A stretch of DNA of 64,000 bases from Sutcliffiella horikoshii (GCF_008180725.1 NZ_VTEV01000005.1:147063-211062); one strand, 5' to 3'; shown: positions 18,076 through 26,857, counted from the first letter of the stretch. Notes: generated by a model from the letters alone, not told the origin. Made by a program: numbers and translations.

Positions 18076-18885
18076 CTATCTCGGGCGGTCGGAAGCTGCA
18101 AAAATGAAGCTCACATGGTCCTGAACCGGAATCCACGCACCAATTCCTTGTGAAGTGACATTCTTCACAACGATTTTCATCTCTTTCCCTTTTAAGACAA
18201 GGTAAACCTCTCCGTACGTAATTTTTCCTTTCTCACTGACAGCTGGGGTGTACGCATACAAATAGCCTAGTTTTTTCACAGGAATGTTATATACCTGATC
18301 CTTTTTCGTTCCAGCGCCAACAATGGTTTTGAAGGATAAGGGCAGCTTCGTTTTATCCATCGCTTTTAACATCATCATTTCTTTTACATCATCAGCGGCC
18401 TCCACTTTGGAAGTCAGACCGCCTTTGACACTTTTTTGTGCTTCCTGACGATAGTGAAGTTGTTGCGGCGCTTTACCACCGCGGTTATCTGTGTAATTGG
18501 TGTTGATTTTTTGGTATTCCCAGTTAACGCTCGTTTCCGTGGATTCGTAGGAAAGCGGCCATTGACCAAGGTAGATCGTCGCCCGATAACCGATAGCCAC
18601 TGGGGACGGCGAAATGTTCGACTCATTTAAAATCTTAATAAGTTTTGGGTTATCAATTTTCACATTGGAAGAATCAATCAATTCTTGAGATAGCTCACTA
18701 GGTTGGAGGTATGGCACATCTTGTGACGGATTTGGATACGTATTGTCCTTGGAGATGTCTAAAACAGAATTCGGTACCTCCAGTTTTTTATTTTCAGCTT
18801 TCACCTTTGTTTCTTCGGCTTGGACACTACTTAGTGAGAATCCAAATGCAATAAAGGTTGCCATAACAATTTGAAGAATGCGCAT
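18076..18885 (-). CDS. yfkD: YfkD family exported protein
   Basis: A 269-residue protein matching the Bacillus YfkD family, function unknown. It has a typical signal peptide ending near VQAEE (about residues 22-26) and no further membrane helix, so it should be outside the membrane. The start at 18885 (MRILQIV) is chosen because it begins the signal peptide and AAAGGAG lies upstream. The neighbouring yfkAB supports the assignment. The chain ends with a beta-rich segment (VKNVTSQGIGAWIPVQDH). Confidence 0.85.
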   Translation of the reverse strand: MRILQIVMATFIAFGFSLSSVQAEETKVKAENKKLEVPNSVLDISKDNTYPNPSQDVPYLQPSELSQELIDSSNVKIDNPKLIKILNESNISPSPVAIGYRATIYLGQWPLSYESTETSVNWEYQKINTNYTDNRGGKAPQQLHYRQEAQKSVKGGLTSKVEAADDVKEMMMLKAMDKTKLPLSFKTIVGAGTKKDQVYNIPVKKLGYLYAYTPAVSEKGKITYGEVYLVLKGKEMKIVVKNVTSQGIGAWIPVQDHVSFIFAASDRPR

Positions 18886-19020
18886 GATGTGTATTACTCC
18901 TTTCAATCGTCTTGAAATCTATGTACTGTTATCTTTTTCGAAGGGATTTAAGATTATCCATGAAAGGTGAAACTTTTTGCCTGATTTATACGTAAAAAGA
19001 CATAGAGGAGGCTGATTAAG

Positions 19021-19326
19021 ATGAAAACACCTACTTGTGCAAACTGCCATAACCAGTGGAGTTGGAAAATGACCTGGAAAAAGATCTTCACATTTAAACA
19101 AGCGATAACATGCCCATTTTGTGGAGAGAAACAGTATATAACGAAGAGTGCTCGTCAAAAACTGACTCTTCTCCCAATAGTTATTCCCTTTATGAATGTG
19201 CCTTTTCTTCCCTTTGGTGTGAGCGGTTTTTATCTGGCAATGATGTATGTGGTATGTCTTGTCGGAATTGCAATCGGTATGCCGGCCCTCTATGAATTGA
19301 GCAACGAGGAGGAATCGTTATGGTAA
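19021..19326 (+). CDS. TIGR04104 family zinc-ribbon membrane protein
   Basis: A 101-residue protein. The N-terminal part has two CxxC pairs, CANC (about C6/C9) and CPFC (about C31/C34), spaced about 20 residues, as in the TIGR04104 putative zinc-finger family; two membrane helices follow (about 50-70 and 72-92). GAGGAGGC precedes the ATG. Its stop overlaps the next gene by 7 bp, so both are made together. Confidence 0.85.
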   Translation: MKTPTCANCHNQWSWKMTWKKIFTFKQAITCPFCGEKQYITKSARQKLTLLPIVIPFMNVPFLPFGVSGFYLAMMYVVCLVGIAIGMPALYELSNEEESLW

Positions 19327-19511
19327 AGGAATATTTCAGAAATAAATATGTCATTCATTTTATTATCTTTTTTGTCGCGAATTTACTAACCTACCCCTTT
19401 TTCCAAAATAGAACGTTACTAGATATGTTAGTTTTATCATTCTTCTACGCCTTTATTTGGTGGCTATGGGACAGCACCACTTCTTCAAAAAAGAAAAAAC
19501 ACGAAAGCTAA
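19320..19511 (+). CDS. Small membrane protein coupled to the zinc-ribbon gene
   Basis: A 63-residue protein with two hydrophobic helices (about 11-26 and 34-50) and a lysine-rich tail. GAGGAGG lies 7-8 nt upstream, inside the previous gene. I do not recognise a family. Its stop codon falls in the convergent terminator shared with the YczE-like gene. Confidence 0.7.
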   Translation: MVKEYFRNKYVIHFIIFFVANLLTYPFFQNRTLLDMLVLSFFYAFIWWLWDSTTSSKKKKHES

Positions 19512-19532
19512 CCTCAGCTCTCGTGTCTTAAC
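19497..19532. terminator. Bidirectional terminator between convergent genes
   Basis: ACACGAAAGCT and AGCTCTCGTGT pair around AACCTC. A-rich sequence on the left and TTTTT on the right serve both strands. Both neighbouring stop codons lie inside the hairpin. Confidence 0.7.
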
Positions 19533-20122
19533 TTTTTATATAGATTTTCCAAACGCGGATAGAAAACTTGAATTAATGGTCCGATTCCAAACGTGATGAT
19601 AAATGTCCCAACCCCGATCGGCCCTTTGAAAATTAGAGCAAAAATTAGCGCAAACACTTCCCCAATCGTTTTTGCAGTCATCATCTTCACCTTAAAACGA
19701 TTCTGAATCCCAAGCATCAAGTTGTCAATTGGAATGACAGGAAACTTTGCTTGCAGATATGCAGAGATCCCTACTGCCATGATGACCATCCCCGCTAAAA
19801 GTACGATGAAACGGTAAACCATTCCCACCGGAATCCATGCACCGAAGACCTGTATCAACCAAAAATCAATAAAAACGCCGACAAGGAATATCGTAATGAC
19901 CGCCAAATAGTCAGGTTTACTTTTATGGAGCCACGCATTGATTGCTATAAGGATAATCCCAACAATAAATACCCAACTTCCAACCGTCAGCCCAAATGTG
20001 GTAGAAAGCCCTACGTTCAAAGCGTCCCAAGCACCAGCCCCTAAATCCGATTTTATCGTCAAACTGATCCCGAAGGATAAGACAAAGAGTCCAATTAAAT
20101 AAAACAATGTTCGTATAACCAA
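19514..20122 (-). CDS. YczE/YyaS/YitT family membrane protein
   Basis: A membrane protein of about 202 residues with five helices and the family motif SDLGAGAWDALNVGL after helix 1. The family (B. subtilis YczE) has been linked to post-translational support of peptide synthesis, but no general function is known. The TTG at 20122 is chosen because AGAGGAG lies 8 nt upstream and the protein then begins directly with its first helix; longer in-frame starts lack a ribosome binding site. It diverges from the candidate RNA gene. Confidence 0.82.
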   Translation of the reverse strand: MVIRTLFYLIGLFVLSFGISLTIKSDLGAGAWDALNVGLSTTFGLTVGSWVFIVGIILIAINAWLHKSKPDYLAVITIFLVGVFIDFWLIQVFGAWIPVGMVYRFIVLLAGMVIMAVGISAYLQAKFPVIPIDNLMLGIQNRFKVKMMTAKTIGEVFALIFALIFKGPIGVGTFIITFGIGPLIQVFYPRLENLYKKLRHES

Positions 20123-20229
20123 TCTGATAACTCCTCTACATTTTACTGTCACTTGTCCTACTTTATCATTGTAAGCGTGAATCATCAAAATATGAAAAAA
20201 AAGAAAAAAAGATTAAATAAATCAGAATA

Positions 20230-20258
20230 TTTACAACATTCAACTTATATACTAACAA
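20230..20258 (+). promoter_or_regulatory. Putative promoter of the structured RNA
   Basis: TTTACA (20230-20235) and TAACAA (20253-20258) with 17-bp spacing. The -10 box is a moderate match only. Confidence 0.4.
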
Positions 20259-20264
20259 TACCTT

Positions 20265-20446
20265 AAAACAAAGGAGGGAAATAAAGCGAAGTCACCTTAG
20301 AGTGAAGGAGTGATTTACACCTACACAGTGCACATATAAAGCTTTTTATTCCTTAGTTCAAAGCTTTAAACCCCTTGGTACTTAGAAATGATCAGATAGC
20401 CCTACATGCTATGGGACTCTGTGCAGCCTACCGCACAGAGTTTTTT
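20265..20446 (+). ncRNA. Candidate structured RNA, about 180 nt
   Basis: This gap of about 500 bases has no open frame but holds a series of hairpins: AAGTCAC / GTGATTT (about 20290-20315), TAAAGCTTT / AAAGCTTTA (about 20338-20370), ATAGC / GCTAT (about 20396-20412) and a perfect terminator at 20416-20446. A plausible promoter is upstream. I recognise none of the common Bacillus riboswitches, T-box, 6S, SRP or tmRNA motifs. It could be a free small RNA or an attenuator for the stress protein gene that starts 180 nt further on. Confidence 0.5.
20416..20446 (+). terminator. Intrinsic terminator ending the candidate RNA
   Basis: Perfect 9-bp stem ACTCTGTGC / GCACAGAGT, loop AGCCTACC, then TTTTTT. 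Confidence 0.88.
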
Positions 20447-20627
20447 GCGTGATTTAAATAGTCCGTGCCAAAATGAAATTCCTCCATTTTATGCACCTCC
20501 ATTCCCCTTACTTTTATCTTATCCTCCACTTCTTCTTATAACCCAATTAACATCTGTGTTTAAAATCTCCCTAAACATGCCACATTAACGGTGAGTACTT
20601 TTTAAATGAAAGGTGTAGAGGCTAACC

Positions 20628-21047
20628 ATGAATAATGATTTAAAGAACAAGATCACTTCCATGTTCAGCAATCATAAGATCGGCACACTGGCCACCATTA
20701 GAGGCGACCGTCCATATTCCCGATTTATGTTATTTTTCAATGAAGATTTGGTATTGTATTGTGCAACGAACGAGCACACTCACAAAATTGAGGATATTAA
20801 AGCCAATCCACATGTACATATCCTTCTAGGGATGGAAGGTACTAGTTGGAAGGAACCATACGCGGAAATAGAGGCACAGGCAAGCTTTGAAGACAGCGCG
20901 GAATTGAAAAAGAAATTCTGGGATGAGAAGTTATCAGAATGGATTAAGAGCCCAGATGACCCAGAATATTTGCTATTAAAACTAACGCCTTCTGTTATTC
21001 GTTATTATGACAAGGCTGGTAGTGAAGCAGAAGTGTTAGAACAGTAG
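20628..21047 (+). CDS. Pyridoxamine 5'-phosphate oxidase family, stress protein 26-like
   Basis: A 139-residue flavin-binding split-barrel protein like B. subtilis general stress protein 26 (YdaG). Typical features are the N-terminal GTLATIRGDRPYSR strand and LLKLTPSVIRYYD near the end. The cofactor is probably FMN or F420-like; the substrate is unknown. The start follows GTAGAGG by 7 nt. I searched the upstream region for a SigB promoter and found no clear one. A terminator follows at 21092. Confidence 0.85.
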   Translation: MNNDLKNKITSMFSNHKIGTLATIRGDRPYSRFMLFFNEDLVLYCATNEHTHKIEDIKANPHVHILLGMEGTSWKEPYAEIEAQASFEDSAELKKKFWDEKLSEWIKSPDDPEYLLLKLTPSVIRYYDKAGSEAEVLEQ

Positions 21048-21091
21048 TAGAAGCCTTCCTGCTCTTATGGTAACTTAAAGATAACGACTAG

Positions 21092-21122
21092 AAAGCGGCC
21101 CTTCTTCATAGGCCGCTTTTTC
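21092..21122 (+). terminator. Terminator after the stress protein gene
   Basis: Stem AAAGCGGCC / GGCCGCTTT followed by T residues. Confidence 0.85.
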
Positions 21123-21138
21123 CATAGGAGGTCCCACC

Positions 21139-22257
21139 TTGCTGCGAACATCCCTTGCAAAAAAGATCATTCGAGAAGTAAAAAATTTTATAGAAGAAGA
21201 TTTAATTATGGTCGACACATCGGGTATCATCATTGCCAGTACAGCTAAGGATAGACTAGGAAGTTTCCATGAAGGAGCATATCTGGCAGCCTCTGCAAAA
21301 CAGATGCGTATCATCTCTAAACAGGATGAAGCCACACTTTCAGGTGTTAAGGCTGGCATCACCCTCCCCCTATTTCATCAACAAAAAGTTGTTGGCGTAA
21401 TCGGCATTACAGGAACGCCAGAAAAAGTGCTTCCATATGGAGAATTGATCAAGAAAATGACAGAACTACTAATTCAAGAAAACCACTACCAAGATCAGTT
21501 CGAATGGGAAGCAAGATCGCTTGAGACATTTGTGTTTGATTGGCTATTGAAGGACGGGGCTTCTACATTCATCACAAAACGTGCAGAAGTACTAGGTGTA
21601 GATATGGACGTGAACCGGCAAGTAGTTTTGATAGAATGTCAAACAAATGAAAACCTATTGAAAATTAAAAGATGGCATCAATCCGATTTGGATGTGGAAT
21701 GGAAGAAGGAAGATATTCTTGTGCAATGGGGACAAAATAGAATGATTTTACTGTTGGCAAGCAATACCGTCCCAAGCAGAGAGTCACTCCTTACACTTCT
21801 GAAAAAAGTTCAATATCAACTCCAAAGCTATATTGGTGCACCTGTTTATATGGGGATAGGAAAAGCATGCAGACCTTCCTCGCTAAAAGACTCTTACACA
21901 GAAGCCGAAAGAGCGTTAAAATCCTGTTCTATTGACGTACCCATTACATTTGAGGAAGACCTTCGTCTTGAGATGATTTTGCAAGCAATCCCTAATGAAG
22001 TGAAGAAAGAGTATGCACAACGTCTTCTTTCACCCGTCCTATCCGAAAAGGACTTGTTTGAGACCATCCAGGTATATTTTAGCCACCATTTATCGTTGAA
22101 AGACACAGCCCAATCTATGCACATTCATATCAACACGCTTCATTATCGATTGCGTAAGGTGGAGAGTTTAACTGGGTTGGAACTCAAAAAGCCTCATGAT
22201 CTGACAACTTTATACCTAGCTTGCATCTTGTTGGATGTTTCTACAAATAAACACTAG
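21139..22257 (+). CDS. CdaR-family regulator (YsfB-like)
   Basis: A 372-residue transcription regulator of the sugar-diacid/CdaR type. Residues about 1-130 are the diacid-recognition domain (ITLPLFHQQKVVGVIGITG) and the C-terminus has a PucR-type helix-turn-helix (NTLHYRLRKVESLTG, about 325-340). The TTG start is supported by AGGAGG 8 nt upstream. It stands directly before glcD-glcF, the same order as B. subtilis ysfB-ysfC-ysfD, so it most likely activates them in response to glycolate or glycerate. Confidence 0.87.
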   Translation: MLRTSLAKKIIREVKNFIEEDLIMVDTSGIIIASTAKDRLGSFHEGAYLAASAKQMRIISKQDEATLSGVKAGITLPLFHQQKVVGVIGITGTPEKVLPYGELIKKMTELLIQENHYQDQFEWEARSLETFVFDWLLKDGASTFITKRAEVLGVDMDVNRQVVLIECQTNENLLKIKRWHQSDLDVEWKKEDILVQWGQNRMILLLASNTVPSRESLLTLLKKVQYQLQSYIGAPVYMGIGKACRPSSLKDSYTEAERALKSCSIDVPITFEEDLRLEMILQAIPNEVKKEYAQRLLSPVLSEKDLFETIQVYFSHHLSLKDTAQSMHIHINTLHYRLRKVESLTGLELKKPHDLTTLYLACILLDVSTNKH

Positions 22258-22353
22258 ATATCTAGCTTTTATTTTAGATAAACATATATAGTGTCCCTCC
22301 CTTCCTTTTTATAAAATATAGAAAAGATGTTTTATAGACTGGGAGGTTTTTTT

Positions 22354-23766
22354 ATGATCAGTGAACAACTAAAAAAACGATTTATAAATATTGTGGGTCC
22401 CGATAACTATCAGGACAGTCCTTCAGAAAAACTTGTTTATTCCTATGATGCCACACCAAACTATCAAGCTATGCCGGATGCTATCATCGTTCCCCGTAAC
22501 ACAGAAGATGTCACTAAAATTGTGAAACTGTGTAACGAACATCGCATTCCGCTTGTCCCAAGAGGTTCTGGCACCAACCTCTGTGCAGGGACCTGTCCTA
22601 CCGAAGGCGGTATCGTCCTCCTATTTACGCACATGAACAAGCTTCTCGAGTTGGATGAAGAAAATTTAACTGTCACCGTTCAGCCTGGTCTTGTAACCCT
22701 TGATTTGATTCAAGCTGTTGAAGCGAAAGGATTATTTTATCCGCCAGATCCAAGCTCCATGAAAATATCCACGATAGGTGGCAACATTAATGAGAATTCA
22801 GGTGGATTACGCGGATTGAAATACGGGGTAACGCGAGACTATGTTCTTGCACTAGAGGCTGTCATGCCTAATGGAGATGTCATCAGGACAGGTGGCAAAC
22901 TTGCGAAGGATGTTGCAGGCTATGACCTTACTAGACTATTTGTCGGTTCAGAGGGAACGCTTTGCATTATAACAGAAGCAACGTTGAAACTTGTGCCCAT
23001 GCCGGAAACGAAACAAACGATGCTTGCCCTCTATCAAGATATCGAGGCGGCAGCCAAAACGGTTTCCACCATCATTTCCAAGAAGATCATTCCTGCCACA
23101 CTTGAATTTTTGGATCAGCCAACCCTTGAAGTGGTGGAGGAATTCGCTAAAATTGGCCTCCCTACAGACGTGCAGGCTGTTCTTCTCATCGAACAGGACG
23201 GCCCGCTTGAAGTGGTGACAAGGGATATGCAAAAAATACAGGAGATTTGTTTGGCGGAGAAAGCTCTTTCGGTGCAGGTTGCTCAAACGGAGTTGGAAGC
23301 AGAAGCATTACGAACCGCGCGTCGCTCCGCTCTTTCTGCACTAGCTAGACTCAAGCCTACGACGATACTCGAGGACGCAACAGTACCTCGCTCAGAAATT
23401 GCGAAGATGGTAAAAGCAATTAACGAGATTGCCGTAAAGCATCAGGTAAAGATCTGTACATTCGGGCATGCAGGAGACGGTAACCTCCACCCTACAGTAG
23501 CAACAGACGCTCGGGATCACGAGGAAATGGAGCGGGTCGAAGCAGCATTTGAAGACATTTTCGCAAAGGCAATAGAACTTGGCGGAACCATCACAGGTGA
23601 GCACGGAGTTGGAATGATGAAAGCACCATATCTAGAATGGAAGCTAGGCGAGGCAGGTATAGCAGCCATGAAGGCTATTAAACTGGCATTCGACCCGAAC
23701 AACATCATGAATCCAGGCAAGGTTTTTGCCAAGGAATCCAGAAAACGGGTGGTGGTGTCCAGATGA
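22354..23766 (+). CDS. glcD: Glycolate oxidase subunit GlcD, FAD-linked
   Basis: A 470-residue FAD-dependent dehydrogenase (VAO/PCMH fold) that oxidises glycolate to glyoxylate. The FAD-binding region contains PRGSGTNLCAG (about 60-70) and the C-terminal region has TFGHAGDGNLHP and GEHGVG, which form the substrate and flavin site. The start at 22354 follows GGGAGG by 7 nt; upstream in-frame codons have no such signal. The stop overlaps glcF (ATGA), so the subunits are co-translated. Orthologous by position to B. subtilis ysfC. Confidence 0.93.
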   Translation: MISEQLKKRFINIVGPDNYQDSPSEKLVYSYDATPNYQAMPDAIIVPRNTEDVTKIVKLCNEHRIPLVPRGSGTNLCAGTCPTEGGIVLLFTHMNKLLELDEENLTVTVQPGLVTLDLIQAVEAKGLFYPPDPSSMKISTIGGNINENSGGLRGLKYGVTRDYVLALEAVMPNGDVIRTGGKLAKDVAGYDLTRLFVGSEGTLCIITEATLKLVPMPETKQTMLALYQDIEAAAKTVSTIISKKIIPATLEFLDQPTLEVVEEFAKIGLPTDVQAVLLIEQDGPLEVVTRDMQKIQEICLAEKALSVQVAQTELEAEALRTARRSALSALARLKPTTILEDATVPRSEIAKMVKAINEIAVKHQVKICTFGHAGDGNLHPTVATDARDHEEMERVEAAFEDIFAKAIELGGTITGEHGVGMMKAPYLEWKLGEAGIAAMKAIKLAFDPNNIMNPGKVFAKESRKRVVVSR

Positions 23767-25103
23767 CTACCGTAAAAGAAAAACAAGTCATTCAAGCGGA
23801 ATTTAAAAATCGTATGGACGAAGATGAATTGCTAAATTGTATGCGTTGCGGATTCTGCCTTCCTTCCTGTCCTACCTATGTGGAGTCAGGTTTCAAAGAA
23901 TCCCACTCCCCGCGTGGACGAATTGCTTTAATGAAAGCGGTCGTAGATGGTGTGATAGAACCTGATGAAGATGTGGAACGCACTCTTGATCTGTGCCTGG
24001 GCTGCAGAGCTTGTGAGCCTGTTTGTCCCTCCGGCGTAAAGTATGGCCACCTGCTTGAGGAAGCACGTGACATCATCAATCAGAATAAAAAGCACTCACT
24101 TCCGGTAAGGGTACTGAGGAAGACTGCATTTGACGGGCTATTCCCTCATCAAAGTCGCATGCGTGTTTTGACAAACTTTCTCGGAATCTATCAGCGTTCT
24201 GGACTTCAAAGCGCAGTTCATCATACAGGATTGCTAAGAATGTTACCTGCAAGCATGGCCAGTATGGAGCGTGTTCTCCCAAAAGCTCCCACCATGAAAG
24301 AAATGAAAAATCGCCCATCTCATCTGCCAGCTCTTGACACACAGAAAAAACGGGTGGCTTTCTTTTCCGGTTGCCTAATGGATACGATGTTTCTTAAAAC
24401 AAATGATGCCACCATGAAACTGCTCCAGCATGCAGGTTGTGAGATTGTCATACCAACCTCGCAAAATTGTTGTGGTGCGCTACACGGCCATAGCGGGGAA
24501 AAAAATAGAGGCAAAGAGCTCGCAAAGCAGAATATTGCTGCATTTGAAGATCTTGATGTTGACTATATCATCACCAATGCAGGTGGCTGCGGGGCCTTCC
24601 TTGTCGACTATGACCATCTGTTGAAAGATGATCCTGAGTGGTTTATGAGGGCAGTTGCTTTTAAAAAGAAAATCAAAGACATGTCCGCAATTTTAGTAGA
24701 ATTGAAGTTTCATGAGAAAAATTTGTCGGTGCAACCGCAACGAGTCACCTATCAGGACTCCTGCCACCTTCGCAATGTACAGGGAACCTTTCTTCAGCCA
24801 AGGATGCTATTGCAGGCAGTGGTGGGGGCAGACTTTTATGAAATGAAAGATGCTGACCGTTGCTGCGGCTCGGCGGGAATCTACAACATCGTAGAGTCGG
24901 AAATGTCCATGCAGATACTGAACCATAAAATGGTGAAAGTAGCAGAAAGTATGGCGACAACCATTGTGACCGCAAATCCGGGATGTCTGTTGCAAATGAA
25001 GCTTGGGATAGAGCGAGAAGGATTGACCGGGGTTCTTCGAGCAGTCCATATAGCGGACTTTTTACTTGAGGGGTTGGAGGGTAATCCACAGGACAACAAA
25101 TAG
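23763..25103 (+). CDS. glcF: Glycolate oxidase iron-sulfur subunit GlcF
   Basis: A 446-residue electron-transfer subunit. Two ferredoxin-type [4Fe-4S] motifs are seen: CMRCGFCLPSCP (C26, C29, C32, C36) and CLGCRACEPVCP (about residues 77-88). Two CCG domains follow (NCCGALHG and RCCGSAGIYN). It should pass electrons from GlcD to the quinone pool at the membrane. No GlcE subunit is found here; in Bacillus the D and F pair occurs without it. Downstream lies the second 52-bp array rather than a simple terminator. Confidence 0.93.
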   Translation: MTTVKEKQVIQAEFKNRMDEDELLNCMRCGFCLPSCPTYVESGFKESHSPRGRIALMKAVVDGVIEPDEDVERTLDLCLGCRACEPVCPSGVKYGHLLEEARDIINQNKKHSLPVRVLRKTAFDGLFPHQSRMRVLTNFLGIYQRSGLQSAVHHTGLLRMLPASMASMERVLPKAPTMKEMKNRPSHLPALDTQKKRVAFFSGCLMDTMFLKTNDATMKLLQHAGCEIVIPTSQNCCGALHGHSGEKNRGKELAKQNIAAFEDLDVDYIITNAGGCGAFLVDYDHLLKDDPEWFMRAVAFKKKIKDMSAILVELKFHEKNLSVQPQRVTYQDSCHLRNVQGTFLQPRMLLQAVVGADFYEMKDADRCCGSAGIYNIVESEMSMQILNHKMVKVAESMATTIVTANPGCLLQMKLGIEREGLTGVLRAVHIADFLLEGLEGNPQDNK

Positions 25104-25228
25104 TTTAGGGAATCGGGAATCTTCCTCCTCCAAGAAGGTGGTACCATCATTGCGGCTGGATACACCGTGCAACAAGGATGGTTTTACCTAAAAAATTTTT
25201 TAAAGAAGGTAAAAAGGACTGACAGACT

Positions 25229-25646
25229 GGTCTTCATGACTCGGATGAAGACCTCTTCCTTTCGGTTTTCTTGCTAGAGAGGTCTTCATAACACCGATGA
25301 AGACTTCTTCCTTTCGGTTTTCTTGCTAGAGAGGTCTTCATAGCCCTGATGAAGACCTCTTCCTTCCGGTTTTCTTGCTAGAGAGGTCTTCATAACACCG
25401 ATGAAGACTTCTTCCTTTCGGTTTTCTTGCTAGAGAGGTCTTCATAGCCCTGATGAAGACCTCTTCCTTCCGGTTTTCTTGCGAGAGAGGTCTTCATAAC
25501 ACCGATGAAGACCTCTTCCTTTCAGTTTTCTTGCGAGAGAGGTCTTCATAACCCCGATGAAGACCTCTTCCTTTTCTTGCTAGAGAGGTCTTCATAGCCC
25601 GATTAAAGATCTCTTCCTTTCAATTTTCTTGTGAGAGAAGTCTTTA
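25229..25646. repeat. Eight-unit 52-bp tandem array of palindromes
   Basis: GATGAAG starts at 25244, 25296, 25348, 25400, 25452, 25504 and 25556 (52-bp steps) and a degenerate one at 25601 (step 45). Each unit has arms ATGAAGACCTCT and AGAGGTCTTCAT about 21 nt apart, the same arms as in the 15.5-kb array, but with a different loop (TTTCGGTTTTCTTG type). The 7-nt junctions alternate between an AACACCG form and an AGCCCTG form. It fills the space between convergent glcF and anmK; nothing else is seen at 25104-25228 or 25647-25673. Confidence 0.95.
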
Positions 25647-25673
25647 GAAAAATAGAGACACCACCTCAGCTTT

Positions 25674-26855
25674 TCAAATTGTCAACTTACCAAGCACCAC
25701 CTGCTTGGTCGCACCAGTAGCACTTGGTACATTATTAGACACACCAAACAACGTCTCATTTGCCAATAAAGCAAAAGCCACCGCTTCTTTAGACTCGCTG
25801 GAAAACCCAAGATCCTCCTGCGTTTTCACGGCAAAGCCACCTAACTCCTTCAAGAAACCAAGTAGGGTGAAATTATAAGCCCCTCCCCCACTTACCACAA
25901 GTGTATCAATTTTACCTGGCAAGAATCGTTTTGTCTGATCTGCAATGGTTAAAGCAGTAAACATCGTGACGGTTGCCAAAATGTCAGCTGAAGTAAGTCC
26001 CACACCAAGCATTTTATCGATTAGCATCCTCGTATAAGAAGCCCCAAACAACTCTCTACCCGTACTTTTCGGTACAGGCAACGTAAAGTAAGGATGAGCC
26101 ATCAATTCTTTCAAAATCTCATGCTGGACAATTCCTTTCGCAGCCATCTCGCCATTTTTATCGAAAAGAGATTTCCCCTGAGTTAGGATATTCATCGCCT
26201 CATCCATAATCATATTCCCCGGCCCAGTATCAAATGCAATCACATCAGAGGCAGAGCCACCTTTGGGCAAATAGGTTACATTGCCAATACCTCCAATGTT
26301 TTGCAAGGCAATATTCTCGGTATCAGACCGAAAAAGCAGATAATCAACATATGGAACCAATGGTGCACCTTCTCCACCGACCGCCATATCGCGTACCCTG
26401 AAATCAGAAACGACAGGACACTGAAACATCTCTGCCAGAACGGATGCTTCTCCTATCTGCATGGTCGATTTTACTAAACCCATATCATGCTGATCCACAG
26501 GTATATGATAAATTGTTTGACCATGAGATCCAATGAAGTCAATATCCTCCCTGCGCAAACCTGCTTTTTCCACAACTGTATGGGCAGCTGTGGAGAATAG
26601 CTGCCCGAGTTCAAAATTAAGACTGCACAGTTTATCCACAGAACTCTCAGCAGGGCTAAACTGTTCAAAAATCTTCTTTCTTAAGTTTTGAGGAATATCC
26701 ACAGTATCAAAGGCAAGTTGTTTATAACTAAGCTCTTCACCGCTCCCCTTTACAGATATGATAGCAACATCGACGCCATCTACAGACGTTCCAGACATAA
26801 TGCCAATTCCCATCCGTTCTGATTTACTTGTAACGTTTAATAATTTGGTAAGCAT
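25674..26855 (-). CDS. anmK: Anhydro-N-acetylmuramic acid kinase AnmK
   Basis: A 393-residue kinase of the ASKHA superfamily that opens 1,6-anhydro-MurNAc and phosphorylates it to MurNAc-6-phosphate. GIMSGTSVDGVDVA (about 17-30) is the ATP/sugar signature, and GSHGQT, DFRVRDMA, AFDTGPGN and VVSGGGAYN are further family motifs. It is the last gene of the amino-sugar operon, 2 bp after nagZ. The presence of an anhydro-sugar kinase is notable because anhydro-MurNAc comes from lytic transglycosylases. Confidence 0.94.
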   Translation of the reverse strand: MLTKLLNVTSKSERMGIGIMSGTSVDGVDVAIISVKGSGEELSYKQLAFDTVDIPQNLRKKIFEQFSPAESSVDKLCSLNFELGQLFSTAAHTVVEKAGLRREDIDFIGSHGQTIYHIPVDQHDMGLVKSTMQIGEASVLAEMFQCPVVSDFRVRDMAVGGEGAPLVPYVDYLLFRSDTENIALQNIGGIGNVTYLPKGGSASDVIAFDTGPGNMIMDEAMNILTQGKSLFDKNGEMAAKGIVQHEILKELMAHPYFTLPVPKSTGRELFGASYTRMLIDKMLGVGLTSADILATVTMFTALTIADQTKRFLPGKIDTLVVSGGGAYNFTLLGFLKELGGFAVKTQEDLGFSSESKEAVAFALLANETLFGVSNNVPSATGATKQVVLGKLTI

Positions 26856-26857
26856 GA

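Noticed and set aside
20189-20627. Small leader peptide in the candidate RNA
   Set aside because: AAGGAGGG and AAGGAG sites occur, but no start codon at a proper distance opens a frame of more than a few codons.
22354-25103. D-lactate dehydrogenase instead of glycolate oxidase
   Set aside because: GlcD-type and lactate dehydrogenases are similar, but the CdaR-like regulator and separate CCG iron-sulfur subunit fit the ysfBCD glycolate set better.
25130-25200. T-box antiterminator (GGTGGTACC)
   Set aside because: The GGTGGTACC resembles part of a T-box, but no stem I, specifier loop, terminator or aminoacyl-tRNA-related gene follows.
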